Shown piece after piece: positions 24,055 to 33,406 of a stretch of 64,000 bases of DNA (positions within the stretch are counted from its first letter, which is position 1; every line of letters starts with the position of its first letter). Origin of the DNA: Pseudomonas benzenivorans (lineage in GTDB: Bacteria > Pseudomonadota > Gammaproteobacteria > Pseudomonadales > Pseudomonadaceae). The stretch lies in assembly GCF_900100495.1 (NCBI RefSeq), contig NZ_FNCT01000003.1, positions 124,001 through 188,000 on the forward strand. The letters are read 5' to 3'. The position numbers and the translations under genes are program-made. The notes below the pieces were generated by a model that was given only the letters and a program-made list of their open reading frames with translations, ran no database searches and had not been told where the DNA came from.

Positions 24055-25104
24055 ATGGATTGGAAAGAAGGGATGCGCCGACCTGGCGTGTTGGCAGCAC
24101 TGGGTGCTGCTGTGTTGTTCGGCGCGGGAACGCCGCTGGCGAAATTGTTATTGTACAGCGTCAGTCCTTGGCTGTTGGCGGGGCTGCTCTACCTTGGCTC
24201 AGGTGTGGGGCTAACACTGTACCGCCTCCTGAGCCGCGCCCCAGCGGTTAGCCTACCGCGCCACGAAGTACCGTGGCTCGCCGGTGCGATTGGAGCCGGC
24301 GGTGTTGTAGGGCCGGTGTTGTTGATGGTGGGTTTAACTGGCATGCCGGCATCGGACGCATCACTATTGCTCAACGCCGAAGGCGTGTTCACTGCCCTGC
24401 TGGCGTGGTTCGCCTTCAAGGAGAATTTTGACCGCCGCATCGTACTCGGCATGGTATCCATCGTGGCCGGCGCGGTCGTCCTGAGCTGGCCGGGTGAAGC
24501 CCGCTTCGCCGGCTTGTGGCCAGCGCTGGCGATATTAGGCGCCTGCTTCGCCTGGGGCATCGACAACAACCTGACCCGCAAGGTATCGCTGTCAGACGCC
24601 ACCTGGATCGCGTCGGTCAAAGGTTTGGTCGCCGGCTCGGTCAACCTAGCCTTGGCCTTTGCCGTGGGTGCGACGTTGCCGCCGTTGCCCAACCTGGCCG
24701 GCGCGCTGATCGTGGGTTTTATCGCCTACGGCGTTAGCTTGGCGTTGTTCGTCGTCGGTCTGCGTCACCTCGGCACAGCCCGCACAGGTGCTTACTTCTC
24801 TGTAGCGCCGTTTCTGGGGGCGACCCTTGCGGTAGTGATGGGCGATCCGATCACGCTGCCGCTGCTGATCGCCGGGGGGCTAATGGCGCTTGGCATCTGG
24901 CTACACCTGACAGAACGCCATGAGCATGAACACCAGCACGAGGAGCTGGAACATGAGCACGAGCATGTTCACGACGAGCACCACCAACACATGCATGATG
25001 TGCCTGCCGCACCTGGCACGAAGCACCGACATTCGCATCAACATGAGTCATTGACCCACACGCATCCACACTTCCCGGATGCACACCACCGGCACAAGCA
25101 TTAG
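24055..25104 (+). CDS. EamA/DMT-family transporter with His-rich tail
   Basis: The 349-residue protein has about ten membrane helices in two EamA repeats. After the last helix (near residue 283) comes a hydrophilic tail of some 65 residues that is mostly His and Glu, with many His-Glu-His and His-x-His pairs. The tail is not typical of EamA drug/metabolite exporters and looks like a metal-binding region. GAGGAG precedes the ATG at a good distance. It sits in ICE cargo next to a divergently placed MFS transporter. Export or sensing of a divalent metal or a metal-bound metabolite is plausible, but the substrate is not known. Confidence 0.85.
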   Translation: MDWKEGMRRPGVLAALGAAVLFGAGTPLAKLLLYSVSPWLLAGLLYLGSGVGLTLYRLLSRAPAVSLPRHEVPWLAGAIGAGGVVGPVLLMVGLTGMPASDASLLLNAEGVFTALLAWFAFKENFDRRIVLGMVSIVAGAVVLSWPGEARFAGLWPALAILGACFAWGIDNNLTRKVSLSDATWIASVKGLVAGSVNLALAFAVGATLPPLPNLAGALIVGFIAYGVSLALFVVGLRHLGTARTGAYFSVAPFLGATLAVVMGDPITLPLLIAGGLMALGIWLHLTERHEHEHQHEELEHEHEHVHDEHHQHMHDVPAAPGTKHRHSHQHESLTHTHPHFPDAHHRHKH

Positions 25105-25340
25105 GTGCGCATAGGATCGGACAGACTGAGCGACTGCTTAAGTGCACTTTCTGTTCCGTTGCTCCCCAAACCCCTGCTACGAAAAATGCGCGCGGAGGGA
25201 TTTCTGGAGTCTGTCGGTCGCACCCTGTAACGGACGTGAGGCGGCTGCCCCCAAGACAAGCTTTACCTCAATCGAATGACAACAGAGGTTCCTCATGAGC
25301 AGCTTGCTGAGCTTTGCAGGTACCGGGCGTATCGCGACCA
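25105..25340. other. Intergenic region between converging transporters
   Basis: This 236-base gap separates the stops of the EamA and MFS genes. Neither a clear terminator hairpin nor a credible gene is visible. A minus-strand open frame crossing it overlaps the MFS end and looks fortuitous. Confidence 0.4.
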
Positions 25341-26522
25341 TCACCGTCGAATCAGCAGCAGTAGCAGTGCCACAGTCGAAAACGCCGCGCCGGTGTAGAA
25401 AGTCACGGCAGCGCCGTAGGCTTGCCAGAGCCATCCGGCGACCACACTAGCCAACAACAAGGCAATGCCGCTCATGAGATTGAATAGGCCAAAGGCGGTG
25501 CCTTTGAGATCGGCCGGCGTGGTATCGGCTACCAGCGTTGCCAATAGGCCCTGGCTGAAGCCCATGTGCAGGCCCCACAGGGCAACGCCCAGCAGCACCA
25601 GGGTCACCGATTCGGCATAAGCCAACACTAGGTCGGCCAGGATCAACAGCAGCAACCCGACACTCAGCAGCGCTGTGCGACTGATGCGATCGGACCACTT
25701 CCCTACAGGGTAAGCCGACAGCATGTAGAACCCCGCCATCACGACCATGACCACAGGAACCCAGGTAGCGGAAAAACCCAACTGCTGGGCACGCAACACT
25801 AGGAACGCCTCGCTGAAGCGCGCCAGGGTGAACACCGCGCCGATCCCGACGACCCACCAGTACGCAGTCGAGAACTGGTTCAATGAGCTAAGTCGGATGG
25901 GCGAGCGGAAGTGATGCGGCCGGGCCTGGTGTTTCGGCTCACTCACACCGGCCAGGAGAAAGCCTACCGCCAGCAGTGCCGGGATCACGGCAAACCACAA
26001 CACCAGCGAAATATCGTTGGTGAACCACAGCATTAGCAGGATCGCCAGGATCGGTCCGAGAAAGGCGCCAACTGTATCCATCGATTGGCGCAGGCCGAAA
26101 CAGGCACCTCGAATGGCGGGCGGCGCAACATCCGCGACCAGTGCATCGCGTGGCGCACCTCGAATTCCCTTACCGACTCGATCGAGGAGGCGTGCTGTGA
26201 AAACCAGGTCTGCCGAGGCGGCGAGGGGAAACAACGGCTTTGTCAGCGCCGCCAATCCGTAGCCGAGCAACAGCAGGCCTTTGCGGCGGCCGATGAAGTC
26301 GCTGATGGCCCCGGAAAAGACTTTGACGATCAGTGCGGTGGCCTCCGCCACCCCCTCAATCAGTCCCACCGTCAGCATGCTCACACCCAGCGTTCCCACC
26401 AAGAACACGGGTAGCAGGCTGTGTACCAACTCCGACGATAAATCCATGAACAAGCTGACGAACCCCAGCGCCCAGACTGTACGCGGAATGCCTCGTGTGG
26501 CTGCGGCTGTTAGTGCTTCCAT
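25341..26522 (-). CDS. MFS transporter
   Basis: The 393-residue inner-membrane protein has about 12 helices. It carries the MFS loop motif Gly-Ala-Ile-Ser-Asp-Phe-Ile-Gly-Arg-Arg-Lys after helix 2 and Gly-Lys-Gly-Ile-Arg-Gly-Ala-Pro-Arg after helix 4, as in the fosmidomycin-resistance-like and related exporters common in Pseudomonas. AGGGAAAAGAG precedes the ATG. It follows the SdiA-regulated-type gene by 38 bases on the same strand, so the two are probably co-transcribed. The substrate cannot be told. Confidence 0.85.
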   Translation of the reverse strand: MEALTAAATRGIPRTVWALGFVSLFMDLSSELVHSLLPVFLVGTLGVSMLTVGLIEGVAEATALIVKVFSGAISDFIGRRKGLLLLGYGLAALTKPLFPLAASADLVFTARLLDRVGKGIRGAPRDALVADVAPPAIRGACFGLRQSMDTVGAFLGPILAILLMLWFTNDISLVLWFAVIPALLAVGFLLAGVSEPKHQARPHHFRSPIRLSSLNQFSTAYWWVVGIGAVFTLARFSEAFLVLRAQQLGFSATWVPVVMVVMAGFYMLSAYPVGKWSDRISRTALLSVGLLLLILADLVLAYAESVTLVLLGVALWGLHMGFSQGLLATLVADTTPADLKGTAFGLFNLMSGIALLLASVVAGWLWQAYGAAVTFYTGAAFSTVALLLLLIRR

Positions 26523-26560
26523 CTCTTTTCCCTAGTGCGGTAACGCCAGATGCCTTGCGT

Positions 26561-27514
26561 TTATTGCTTGCGGAATGCGTAGAACAGATTCGGCTCGCTG
26601 ACGACATAGAGATTGCCGTCGCGGTCCATGGTAACCCCCTCCGGTTGTGGGATTGAGGCTTTCAGCTCACTCAGCCAGCCGACGAAATTGCGGAAACTGA
26701 CGAACTCACCATCACCAGTCATTTCGACGAGCAGTTTCGACTCGTCGCTCAGAATCACCAGATGTCTGGTTATAGGATCAAAGTAGATGTCCGAAAGGTC
26801 GGTGGCGAACACCTTGTCGTCGATCCAGGCGGTTAAATCAAGAATCTTGATCTGCATCCGCTGCCCGAGACTTGCGCCCACCCCGGAGATTTCATAGAGC
26901 TGCCGTGGATTGCGCTCCTTGACCATGAACAATCGATCCTCTCCAGCATCGTAGGTGATGCCCTCGAAGCCCTTGTTGCCATTCAGATTGATCCCCAGGG
27001 ACAGGTATTGCGCATCCGCCATGTGAATGGTCTGCGGTACGGCCGGAAGACTGAAAAAGCTCAGCTGTTGCGTGCGCTCATCGACTACCACCACTCTTCC
27101 ATCGCCCATGTAGGCGAGCCCTTCGATATCGCCAAAGCCCTCCAGCGGATAATGGCCGGTGACATCGCCCGTTTTATTCAGGGTAACGATCTCCGCCGGG
27201 CCATTGATAATGCCCAGGAGGCGGTCGTGGTCATGGTCATAGACGATGGCAGAGAGGTTTTGCTCAATGCCCTTGACCGGCTTCGCGTCGATGACCACTT
27301 TGTAGTCTGGCAACCAGATGCTCTTTCCTTTCCAGGTCGCAGCGTTGAATTGGCTCTTCAGGTCAAAGAAGAGCCTTTCATCCCAATGATTGAATTCAGA
27401 CACCGCGAAGCCGATGCCAATGATGGCTAACAGCCCCAGAAGCCACAGTTTGCTTCTGCGGCTGACGATGGATTTCGAGGGGGGAATTGCCTGTAGGTCG
27501 ACAACGCTTTGCAT
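26561..27514 (-). CDS. SdiA-regulated/YjiK-like beta-propeller protein
   Basis: The 317-residue protein has one N-terminal membrane anchor (after Arg-Arg-Ser-Lys) and a periplasmic domain of repeated beta-strand blocks. These carry motifs such as Glu-Gly-Ile-Thr-Tyr-Asp and Glu-Gly-Val-Thr-Met-Asp, typical of the SdiA-regulated family (PF06977). The ATG at 27514 has an AGGA upstream and is preferred, though an in-frame ATG at 27592 would add 26 residues. The molecular function of the family is not established; a phytase- or esterase-like ligand-binding propeller is likely. It is co-oriented with the MFS gene. Confidence 0.75.
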   Translation of the reverse strand: MQSVVDLQAIPPSKSIVSRRSKLWLLGLLAIIGIGFAVSEFNHWDERLFFDLKSQFNAATWKGKSIWLPDYKVVIDAKPVKGIEQNLSAIVYDHDHDRLLGIINGPAEIVTLNKTGDVTGHYPLEGFGDIEGLAYMGDGRVVVVDERTQQLSFFSLPAVPQTIHMADAQYLSLGINLNGNKGFEGITYDAGEDRLFMVKERNPRQLYEISGVGASLGQRMQIKILDLTAWIDDKVFATDLSDIYFDPITRHLVILSDESKLLVEMTGDGEFVSFRNFVGWLSELKASIPQPEGVTMDRDGNLYVVSEPNLFYAFRKQ

Positions 27515-27855
27515 CTGTGGGTTTTCCTGTATCGGCAATGGAGCCTGGGTAATGACGGGCAGCTGTGACTTCGCATGCCCTTGAGCATCCATGCGCTGGA
27601 GATGTACAGGCGATTATCCTGGGTCGCCGAATCCTGGACGTTGATTACTTCAGCGAGATGACGGCCTGCGTCATTGAGGGTCACCCGGGAAATCCTGCCT
27701 GAGCCGCCGTTAAGAAAACGTTATCCGGCGCCTCGGCAGCAAAGCGAAAGGTTGGAACGGCTGCCAGTCGCAGGCGTGTGCCTATCCCTGCTCTTAACAG
27801 GTTCTTGACAGGCTCTCGGGTAGAGTCCCGGCATCACATCCCGGAGGTACCCGAT

Positions 27856-28386
27856 ATGGCACGTTCAGCGCTTCAGTGGCTGGCAGCAGCAGGTGTTGCA
27901 CTCTTGCTGGCACAGCCCGCATTTTCGGCAAGCAGTCAGCCCAAGGTCTTTGGCTGGGTCGAGGAAGGCCTGCTCCTGCCCGAAAAGGTTTCAGTGAAAA
28001 TCAAGCTCGATACAGGCGCGTTGACCTCTTCACTGGATGCCAAGGATATCGAACGCTTCAAGAAGGACGGTGAAAAATGGGTGCGTTTCAGCGTCACGCT
28101 AAAAGACAGCGACACGGGCAAGCTCACCAGCACCACATTTGAGCGGCGCATCGAGCGTAACATCAAGGTTCGCGGGGCTGGTGGCGCGGAACGACGCCCG
28201 GTCGTGTTGATGAAGATGTGCATCGGCAACCAGGTCTATAACGAGCAGTTCTCACTGAATAACCGCGGCAAGATGGTTTACCCGGTCTTAATCGGCCGAC
28301 GCACCCTGGAGAATCTGGGGGCAGTGGATGTTTCCAAGACCTTCACTATGGAGCCCAAGTGCAGCAAGATGAATTCCGGGCTGTAA
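27856..28386 (+). CDS. Retropepsin-like (RimK-associated, DUF785-type) secreted protein
   Basis: The 176-residue protein has a signal peptide ending Ala-Phe-Ser-Ala and a domain with Leu-Asp-Thr-Gly-Ala (Asp52-Thr-Gly-Ala). This is the active-site motif of retropepsin-fold proteins that databases often call ATP-dependent zinc proteases. The start at 27856 has GGAGG upstream; the longer frame lacks one. Being exported, it cannot use ATP as that name says. It may act on the envelope. It is followed by a two-component system on the same strand. Confidence 0.75.
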   Translation: MARSALQWLAAAGVALLLAQPAFSASSQPKVFGWVEEGLLLPEKVSVKIKLDTGALTSSLDAKDIERFKKDGEKWVRFSVTLKDSDTGKLTSTTFERRIERNIKVRGAGGAERRPVVLMKMCIGNQVYNEQFSLNNRGKMVYPVLIGRRTLENLGAVDVSKTFTMEPKCSKMNSGL

Positions 28387-28477
28387 CGAGTGACAGCATC
28401 CGAGCGGCCCCATCACGACTCGCGCCTTGGCCGTTGGCTGTAGAGGGCTTATCGGTCGAGACAACCAGAGCAACGTC

Positions 28478-29185
28478 ATGTCCAATAAGACCTTGAGCAT
28501 TCTGATCATCGAGGATAACCCGGACATCGTGGCTAACCTCTACGAGTATTTTGAGCCACTCGGGCACCAGCTCGACAATGCACGAACCGGTGCTGCTGGC
28601 CTGACCAGGGCGGCAGAGCAGCAGTTCGATGTCATCGTCCTGGATGGCAGGCTGCCAGGCATTGATGGTTTGGAGGTATGTCGGCGCTTGCGCGAAGAGC
28701 TGCATTGCAGCACACCGGTGCTGATGCTCACCGCTCGCGATACCATCCACGACAAGGTAGCGGGATTGCGCGCCGGTGCCGATGATTATCTGGTGAAGCC
28801 CTACTCACTGATCGAGTTGGAGGCGCGCCTGGATGCACTGGTCAGACGAGCGAAGCCAACCGTTGCGGATCAGGTATTACGCTTTGGCCAACTGCAGTTC
28901 GATACTGGCACCTATGAGGTCTGGCGTGCGGGGCAACCAGTCGATATAACCCCAATTGGTTACAAGCTGCTGGCCGCTCTGATGCGGGCAGCCCCTCGGT
29001 TGGTGACGCGCGAGGAGCTGGAAAGGGAAGTTTGGAGAGATGAGCCGCCGCTCAGTGACGCACTACGAAGCCATATTCATGCGCTCAGGCAAGCCATTGA
29101 TAAGTCGTTCCCTGAGGCTCCAGCGATGTTGGTTACCGTACCTGGCATTGGCTATCGCTTGGTAGACACCGATGCATCCCAGTAG
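28478..29185 (+). CDS. OmpR-family response regulator
   Basis: The 235-residue protein has a receiver domain with acidic Glu12-Asp13, phospho-acceptor Asp56 (Val-Leu-Asp-Gly-Arg-Leu-Pro) and Lys in Val-Lys-Pro-Tyr. It is followed by an OmpR-type winged-helix DNA-binding domain ending in Gly-Ile-Gly-Tyr-Arg-Leu. The ATG at 28478 matches the family start. Its last 14 bases overlap the sensor kinase gene. It probably controls genes of this cargo block, such as the retropepsin-like and transporter genes. Confidence 0.9.
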   Translation: MSNKTLSILIIEDNPDIVANLYEYFEPLGHQLDNARTGAAGLTRAAEQQFDVIVLDGRLPGIDGLEVCRRLREELHCSTPVLMLTARDTIHDKVAGLRAGADDYLVKPYSLIELEARLDALVRRAKPTVADQVLRFGQLQFDTGTYEVWRAGQPVDITPIGYKLLAALMRAAPRLVTREELEREVWRDEPPLSDALRSHIHALRQAIDKSFPEAPAMLVTVPGIGYRLVDTDASQ

Positions 29186-30404
29186 ATCCATCCGCGGCCG
29201 CTTGATCGCCGCCTATGTATTGCTGGCGGTGATAATCGGTGGCGTGTTCGCCGGCTCGGCCTTCTTCGTTGTCGCGGAGATCGAAAATGAGCTTATCGAC
29301 GAGCGGCTCTATCGAGCCGCCGAGTTATGGGCAGCGAGCCCTTATCGTTCGGTGCAGCCGCCAACCAGTGATCTCAGTTTTTTCATCGGCAAGCAGGTTC
29401 CTCAACCTTTGAAACAGCTGGGGCTGGGTACTCATGAGCTGCGTCTGAATGGCCGTGGTTTGCATGTTCTGATCGGGGAGAGGCATGGTGAACGCTATGC
29501 CATTGTCGATGACCAAAGCGACTTCGAGTCGATAGAGTCTTCTTCCTACGTTGCCTTGGGCATCGCTTTTCTGGGTGGCATCGTCCTGGCTGTGTTGATT
29601 GGCCGAGTCAGTGCGAGCAGAGTAATACTGCCGCTGACTAGTTTGGCCAGCGCGGTGCAAGACGAGCCTCAGGCCGCCAGTTTGCCGGGGCTCGATGCCA
29701 CGGACGAAATTGGTGTCTTGGCCAGAGCAATTGGTGATCGTACCCAGCAGTTGAGTCTGGCGCTGCAACGTGAACGTTGGTTCACCGCAGACGTCAGCCA
29801 TGAGTTGCGCACGCCCTTGACCATCATGCTCGGGGCGGCCGAAGTATTGAGTCGGCGTCTGCAGGATAGGCCCGATCTCCTGGCGATGACCGAGCGCATC
29901 AGCCGTAATGCCTCAGATACCGCTCAGCAGGTTGCGGCTCTGCTGCAGCTCGCACGAGCACCAGAGGATGCGGAGTTCACCCGAGTCGCTCTGCGCCCCT
30001 TGATTCAGCATGAGATAGAGCGTTGTCAGCCGTTGCTGCGAGGAAAGCCACTAATTATCCAGCTCACGGCCGATGAGGATGTTGCGGTCCAGGCCGTTCC
30101 AGAGTTGGTCACCATTGCTCTTAGCAACCTGTTGCGCAATGCCTGTCAGCACACCGAGCAAGGGGTTATCAGCGTCCAGCTCGATGCGACTCAGATTGTT
30201 GTCGAGGACACGGGCTCCGGTTTGCCCGAAGCCGTTCGCGCCAGGCTGTTCGATCGATTCGTTCTTGGTGGTGAATCCAGTAGCGGACCAGGGTTGGGAC
30301 TATCCATTGTGAAGCGAGTTACCGAGCAGCTTGGTTGGACGGTTCGACATGAACCAGGCTCCAAGGGAGGGAGTCGCTTTGTTCTGCACCTCTCGCGCCT
30401 CTAA
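29172..30404 (+). CDS. Sensor histidine kinase
   Basis: The 410-residue inner-membrane kinase has two membrane helices (about 11-33 and 126-146), a periplasmic sensor of some 90 residues and a cytoplasmic HAMP-like region. The H-box holds His210 (Asp-Val-Ser-His-Glu-Leu-Arg-Thr-Pro). The C-terminal HATPase domain has an N-box Asn-Leu-Leu-Arg-Asn-Ala and a G-box Gly-Pro-Gly-Leu-Gly-Leu-Ser. It partners the overlapping response regulator gene. The periplasmic signal is not known. Confidence 0.9.
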   Translation: MHPSRSIRGRLIAAYVLLAVIIGGVFAGSAFFVVAEIENELIDERLYRAAELWAASPYRSVQPPTSDLSFFIGKQVPQPLKQLGLGTHELRLNGRGLHVLIGERHGERYAIVDDQSDFESIESSSYVALGIAFLGGIVLAVLIGRVSASRVILPLTSLASAVQDEPQAASLPGLDATDEIGVLARAIGDRTQQLSLALQRERWFTADVSHELRTPLTIMLGAAEVLSRRLQDRPDLLAMTERISRNASDTAQQVAALLQLARAPEDAEFTRVALRPLIQHEIERCQPLLRGKPLIIQLTADEDVAVQAVPELVTIALSNLLRNACQHTEQGVISVQLDATQIVVEDTGSGLPEAVRARLFDRFVLGGESSSGPGLGLSIVKRVTEQLGWTVRHEPGSKGGSRFVLHLSRL

Positions 30405-30486
30405 CGGAGGCAGACCTGTTCATTGATTAGGATTCGGGCCTGAATATCGATGGAATGCAAAAGAACGTGCGTTGAGGCGGGTTCCC

Positions 30487-31242
30487 CTAAATGTACTTTT
30501 TGAAGGTAGCAGCAGTAATGCACACCGATACCCCCAGCAGGGCGGCGCAAGGCAGCAGGATCAGTAGCGGGCTGATGCTGATCGGGATCGCCAGGTAGAC
30601 CGTCCACGGCACGATGGTGAGCGGCACGATCGTGGCGCGGGCCTTGTGGTAGAGGTAGCTCGACTCGCGCCCTGAGCCGAACTTGCGCAGGTCGCGGCGG
30701 ACCAGGCCGTCGACCAGGCCGGTGAACGCGGCCATGGCGAATAGCGGGATGGTCAGGGTCAGAATCACCATGCGCACGCAGAAGGTCAGCACGGTGTACA
30801 GCGCGGCCAGGCCGTAGTCCTGGAATTTGATCAGTACCCAGCCGATCTGGTAGCGCAGATCGAATCCGCTGGCCTGCTGGGGGGACACGGTGCGTGCGTA
30901 GTGGGTCAGCCCGTTGATGCCGTCCTGCAGGCCGGATTGCACTATCAGCCAGTCGTAGACCAACTGAGCCAGCCAGGTGGCGGTCCGGCCAGGCTCCTGA
31001 ACGATGACGCTATGCAGCAGATCCTGGGACAGCCAGCCCAATTCGTGCTCGAACATCTCCTGGGCGTGTTTCCAGCCCGTCTCCGGCCAGAAGAAGTACA
31101 GGCACACCCACTCGACCAGGATGGCGCCCAGCAGCGAGCCGAACATGACCCCGATGAAGTGGAAGGGCAACGTGAACAGCATCCCCAGCAAGGTCTTCTG
31201 GCCTTCCTGCTGCTGTTGGGCTTTCTCCGCGATATCTGCCAT
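30487..31242 (-). CDS. ICE membrane protein of TraD operon (TIGR03747-type)
   Basis: The 251-residue inner-membrane protein has about four membrane helices, with Glu-rich and Arg-rich segments between them. It directly follows traD in this and other PFGI-1-like elements, 18 bases away. It probably helps the coupling protein or the pore at the inner membrane. Cargo starts immediately downstream of it. Confidence 0.88.
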   Translation of the reverse strand: MADIAEKAQQQQEGQKTLLGMLFTLPFHFIGVMFGSLLGAILVEWVCLYFFWPETGWKHAQEMFEHELGWLSQDLLHSVIVQEPGRTATWLAQLVYDWLIVQSGLQDGINGLTHYARTVSPQQASGFDLRYQIGWVLIKFQDYGLAALYTVLTFCVRMVILTLTIPLFAMAAFTGLVDGLVRRDLRKFGSGRESSYLYHKARATIVPLTIVPWTVYLAIPISISPLLILLPCAALLGVSVCITAATFKKYI

Positions 31243-31260
31243 GGCCTGTCTCCGTTACGC

Positions 31261-33402
31261 CTAGGCGGCCTGCTCGCCGTTGGCCATGTTGCGGAAGTCG
31301 TCGACCAGGTCCTCTGGTAACGACTCGTTCAGCGCCTGGTAGCCCGGCGCTTGCCACCAGTCGGTGCTGCTGGCCTGGCCTTTGCGCATGCTGTCGGCCA
31401 GGGCCTGCAGGTCCTTCGGCATAACCTCGTCGGGATCGCTTGCCGGCAGCGGCATGCGGATTTTCCACAGGTTGCCGCCCTCGATGAGCGCGAAGCACTG
31501 CCCCTTGGGCAGGCCGACCACGTGGGCTGGCTCGATCATCGGCACGCTGACACTCTGAATCTGGTCGTGGGTGTTGGAGGTGAAGGCCGTCTTGCCGTTG
31601 ATGGCATCGTTGGCGCTGCTGGCCGGCGTGCTGGTGAACACCTGGACTTTCGGCAACTGGTTGGTGAGCAGATCCGCCGTCGCGGTTTCGCGCACGCGCA
31701 GCATGAACAGGTTGTTGAAGTTGCCGATCACCTGGCCGGCCTTGGCGCGGCTGCCGATCTTCGCCTCGATGTCGCTCATGGTCTGGGTGTAAGCGGTGAC
31801 CTGCATGCCGGCGCCGCCGCCCTTGTTGATCATCGGGATGAACTCTTCGCCCATCAGTTCATTGAACTCGTCGGCATGGACGTTGATCGCGACCTTCCCA
31901 CCGCTTGCCCCGGGCAAGCCGTCATCGATGCCGAACTTGTAGATGTGGCCGGCGACCGAGACCAGGTCGCTGAACATCGAGTTGCCGACGGCGGCTGCGA
32001 CTTCGGTATCGGAGAGGGCGTCCAGCCCGATGTAGACGACGGCACGTTTGCGGATGATCTGCATCCAGTCGAAGATCGGCCGCGGGTCTTCCAGATCCTG
32101 GTAGTTCGGCGAAAGCAGCTCCGCGATCCGTCCGGTGGTCAGCTTCTCCAGCAGCGGCAGCAGGCTGGCCACGATCTTGTCGAAGTAGGTCTTGTCGTAG
32201 CGCACGGCCGAGCGCAGGCCGTCCATCACCGGGTCCGAGATGCGTTGCTGCGTGAGGTACATGTCGATGGCCACGACGCGCAGCGGCCGGTCCTTCATGG
32301 CGAAGCTGAGGTTCTTGCGATCGATCTTGCCCTCGATCGCCACGATGGTCTCCCAAGCCTTCGAGTCATGTTCGGCGAAGTATTTCTGGGCGTATTCGAC
32401 AAACAGCTCGTCGATGTTGATCACGTGCTTGAGGATCTGCTCGTAGTCCGGCCGGCGACCGAGGGCGACCAGGGCGCGGGCGATGATGTTGACGAAGCGC
32501 CAGGCGAATTCACGGAAGGCGGCGGAGTTACCCTCGCCGGACAGCTGGCCGGCAACACGGGTCGCCACTTCCGATATCCGGCCGAAGCGGCCCACGGCGT
32601 TGTAGCGGGCCGAATGATCCGGCCAGCCCAGGTGGAACACATAGAACTCGTCCAGCCGGCCGGCGCGCTTGCACTCGACGTACATGCGTTTCAGAAGGTC
32701 GGCGTCGCCTTTGGGGTCGAAGACGATCACTACCTCATGCTGCCCACCACGCTTGCGGCGGATGTCCTGGGTGATGAACAGTTCGGCCAGGCGGGTCTTG
32801 CCCACGCGGGTGGTGCCGAGCACCAGGCTGTGGCCGACCCGTTCGCCCAGTGGCAGGCTGACGTCACTTTCATGAGGCTCAATGCCGTGGAGCCTTGGCA
32901 GACCGCCGACCGGTGGGAGCGGCCGCGCCGGATTCAGAGGCACGTCCCAGGCAGTGGCGTTGGCCAGCAGCTTGAGAGGGAAGGGGGCGAACTCCAGGCG
33001 CTCCTCGAGGCGCCGGGCGCGCTGGTACAGCGGCGTCGGTTCGACATACTCCGCGAATTTGGGCAGGTAGGTGTCCATCAGCCGCTGGGTGTGCTTCTGC
33101 GACCAGCGAAACCCCCTGCCAATGAACAGGCGCTCGTTGCTGACCGGCATCTCCTTGCTGGTCATGGTGTAGTGCGGCAATCGCCGGATGTTGCGACGGT
33201 AGCGCAGCACGACCAGGGCCTGCTTGAGGCGGGTAAAACCGAGTAGCAGAAAGCCTGCGGTGGCCACCAAGCCGAACAACGGCGTTAGGGCCAAGGTCCA
33301 GGGCGCGAAGATGCAGAGCAAGGCCGCGGCGAGGCAGACCAGGACGGTATAGAGCTCGACGGCGGGGCGGAGCAGCGTTTCGATCGTATAGGTCTGGGCC
33401 AT
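31261..33402 (-). CDS. traD: Conjugative coupling factor TraD (SXT/TOL type)
   Basis: The 713-residue protein has two N-terminal membrane helices (about 15-57), a Walker A Gly-Thr-Thr-Arg-Val-Gly-Lys-Thr (196-203) and a Walker B Val-Ile-Val-Phe-Asp-Pro-Lys-Gly-Asp-Ala. A later Tyr-Thr-Gln-Thr-Met-Ser motif is typical of VirD4/TraD coupling ATPases. It docks the relaxosome to the T4SS and pumps DNA. It starts five bases after a small ORF and ends before the TIGR03747-type gene. Its family is the SXT/TOL subfamily of ICE coupling proteins. Confidence 0.95.
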   Translation of the reverse strand: MAQTYTIETLLRPAVELYTVLVCLAAALLCIFAPWTLALTPLFGLVATAGFLLLGFTRLKQALVVLRYRRNIRRLPHYTMTSKEMPVSNERLFIGRGFRWSQKHTQRLMDTYLPKFAEYVEPTPLYQRARRLEERLEFAPFPLKLLANATAWDVPLNPARPLPPVGGLPRLHGIEPHESDVSLPLGERVGHSLVLGTTRVGKTRLAELFITQDIRRKRGGQHEVVIVFDPKGDADLLKRMYVECKRAGRLDEFYVFHLGWPDHSARYNAVGRFGRISEVATRVAGQLSGEGNSAAFREFAWRFVNIIARALVALGRRPDYEQILKHVINIDELFVEYAQKYFAEHDSKAWETIVAIEGKIDRKNLSFAMKDRPLRVVAIDMYLTQQRISDPVMDGLRSAVRYDKTYFDKIVASLLPLLEKLTTGRIAELLSPNYQDLEDPRPIFDWMQIIRKRAVVYIGLDALSDTEVAAAVGNSMFSDLVSVAGHIYKFGIDDGLPGASGGKVAINVHADEFNELMGEEFIPMINKGGGAGMQVTAYTQTMSDIEAKIGSRAKAGQVIGNFNNLFMLRVRETATADLLTNQLPKVQVFTSTPASSANDAINGKTAFTSNTHDQIQSVSVPMIEPAHVVGLPKGQCFALIEGGNLWKIRMPLPASDPDEVMPKDLQALADSMRKGQASSTDWWQAPGYQALNESLPEDLVDDFRNMANGEQAA

Positions 33403-33406
33403 AGCT

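Noticed and set aside
27427..27684. Minus-strand open frame (85 aa) before the SdiA-regulated-type gene
   Set aside because: It overlaps the N-terminal part of the real gene in another frame and has no ribosome-binding site or known motif.
27805..27826. TTGACA and TAGAGT before the retropepsin-like gene
   Set aside because: The boxes are only 10 bases apart, too close for a sigma70 promoter.
31351..33246. Long plus-strand open frame (631 aa)
   Set aside because: It is antisense to traD, whose Walker motifs and family match are clear.
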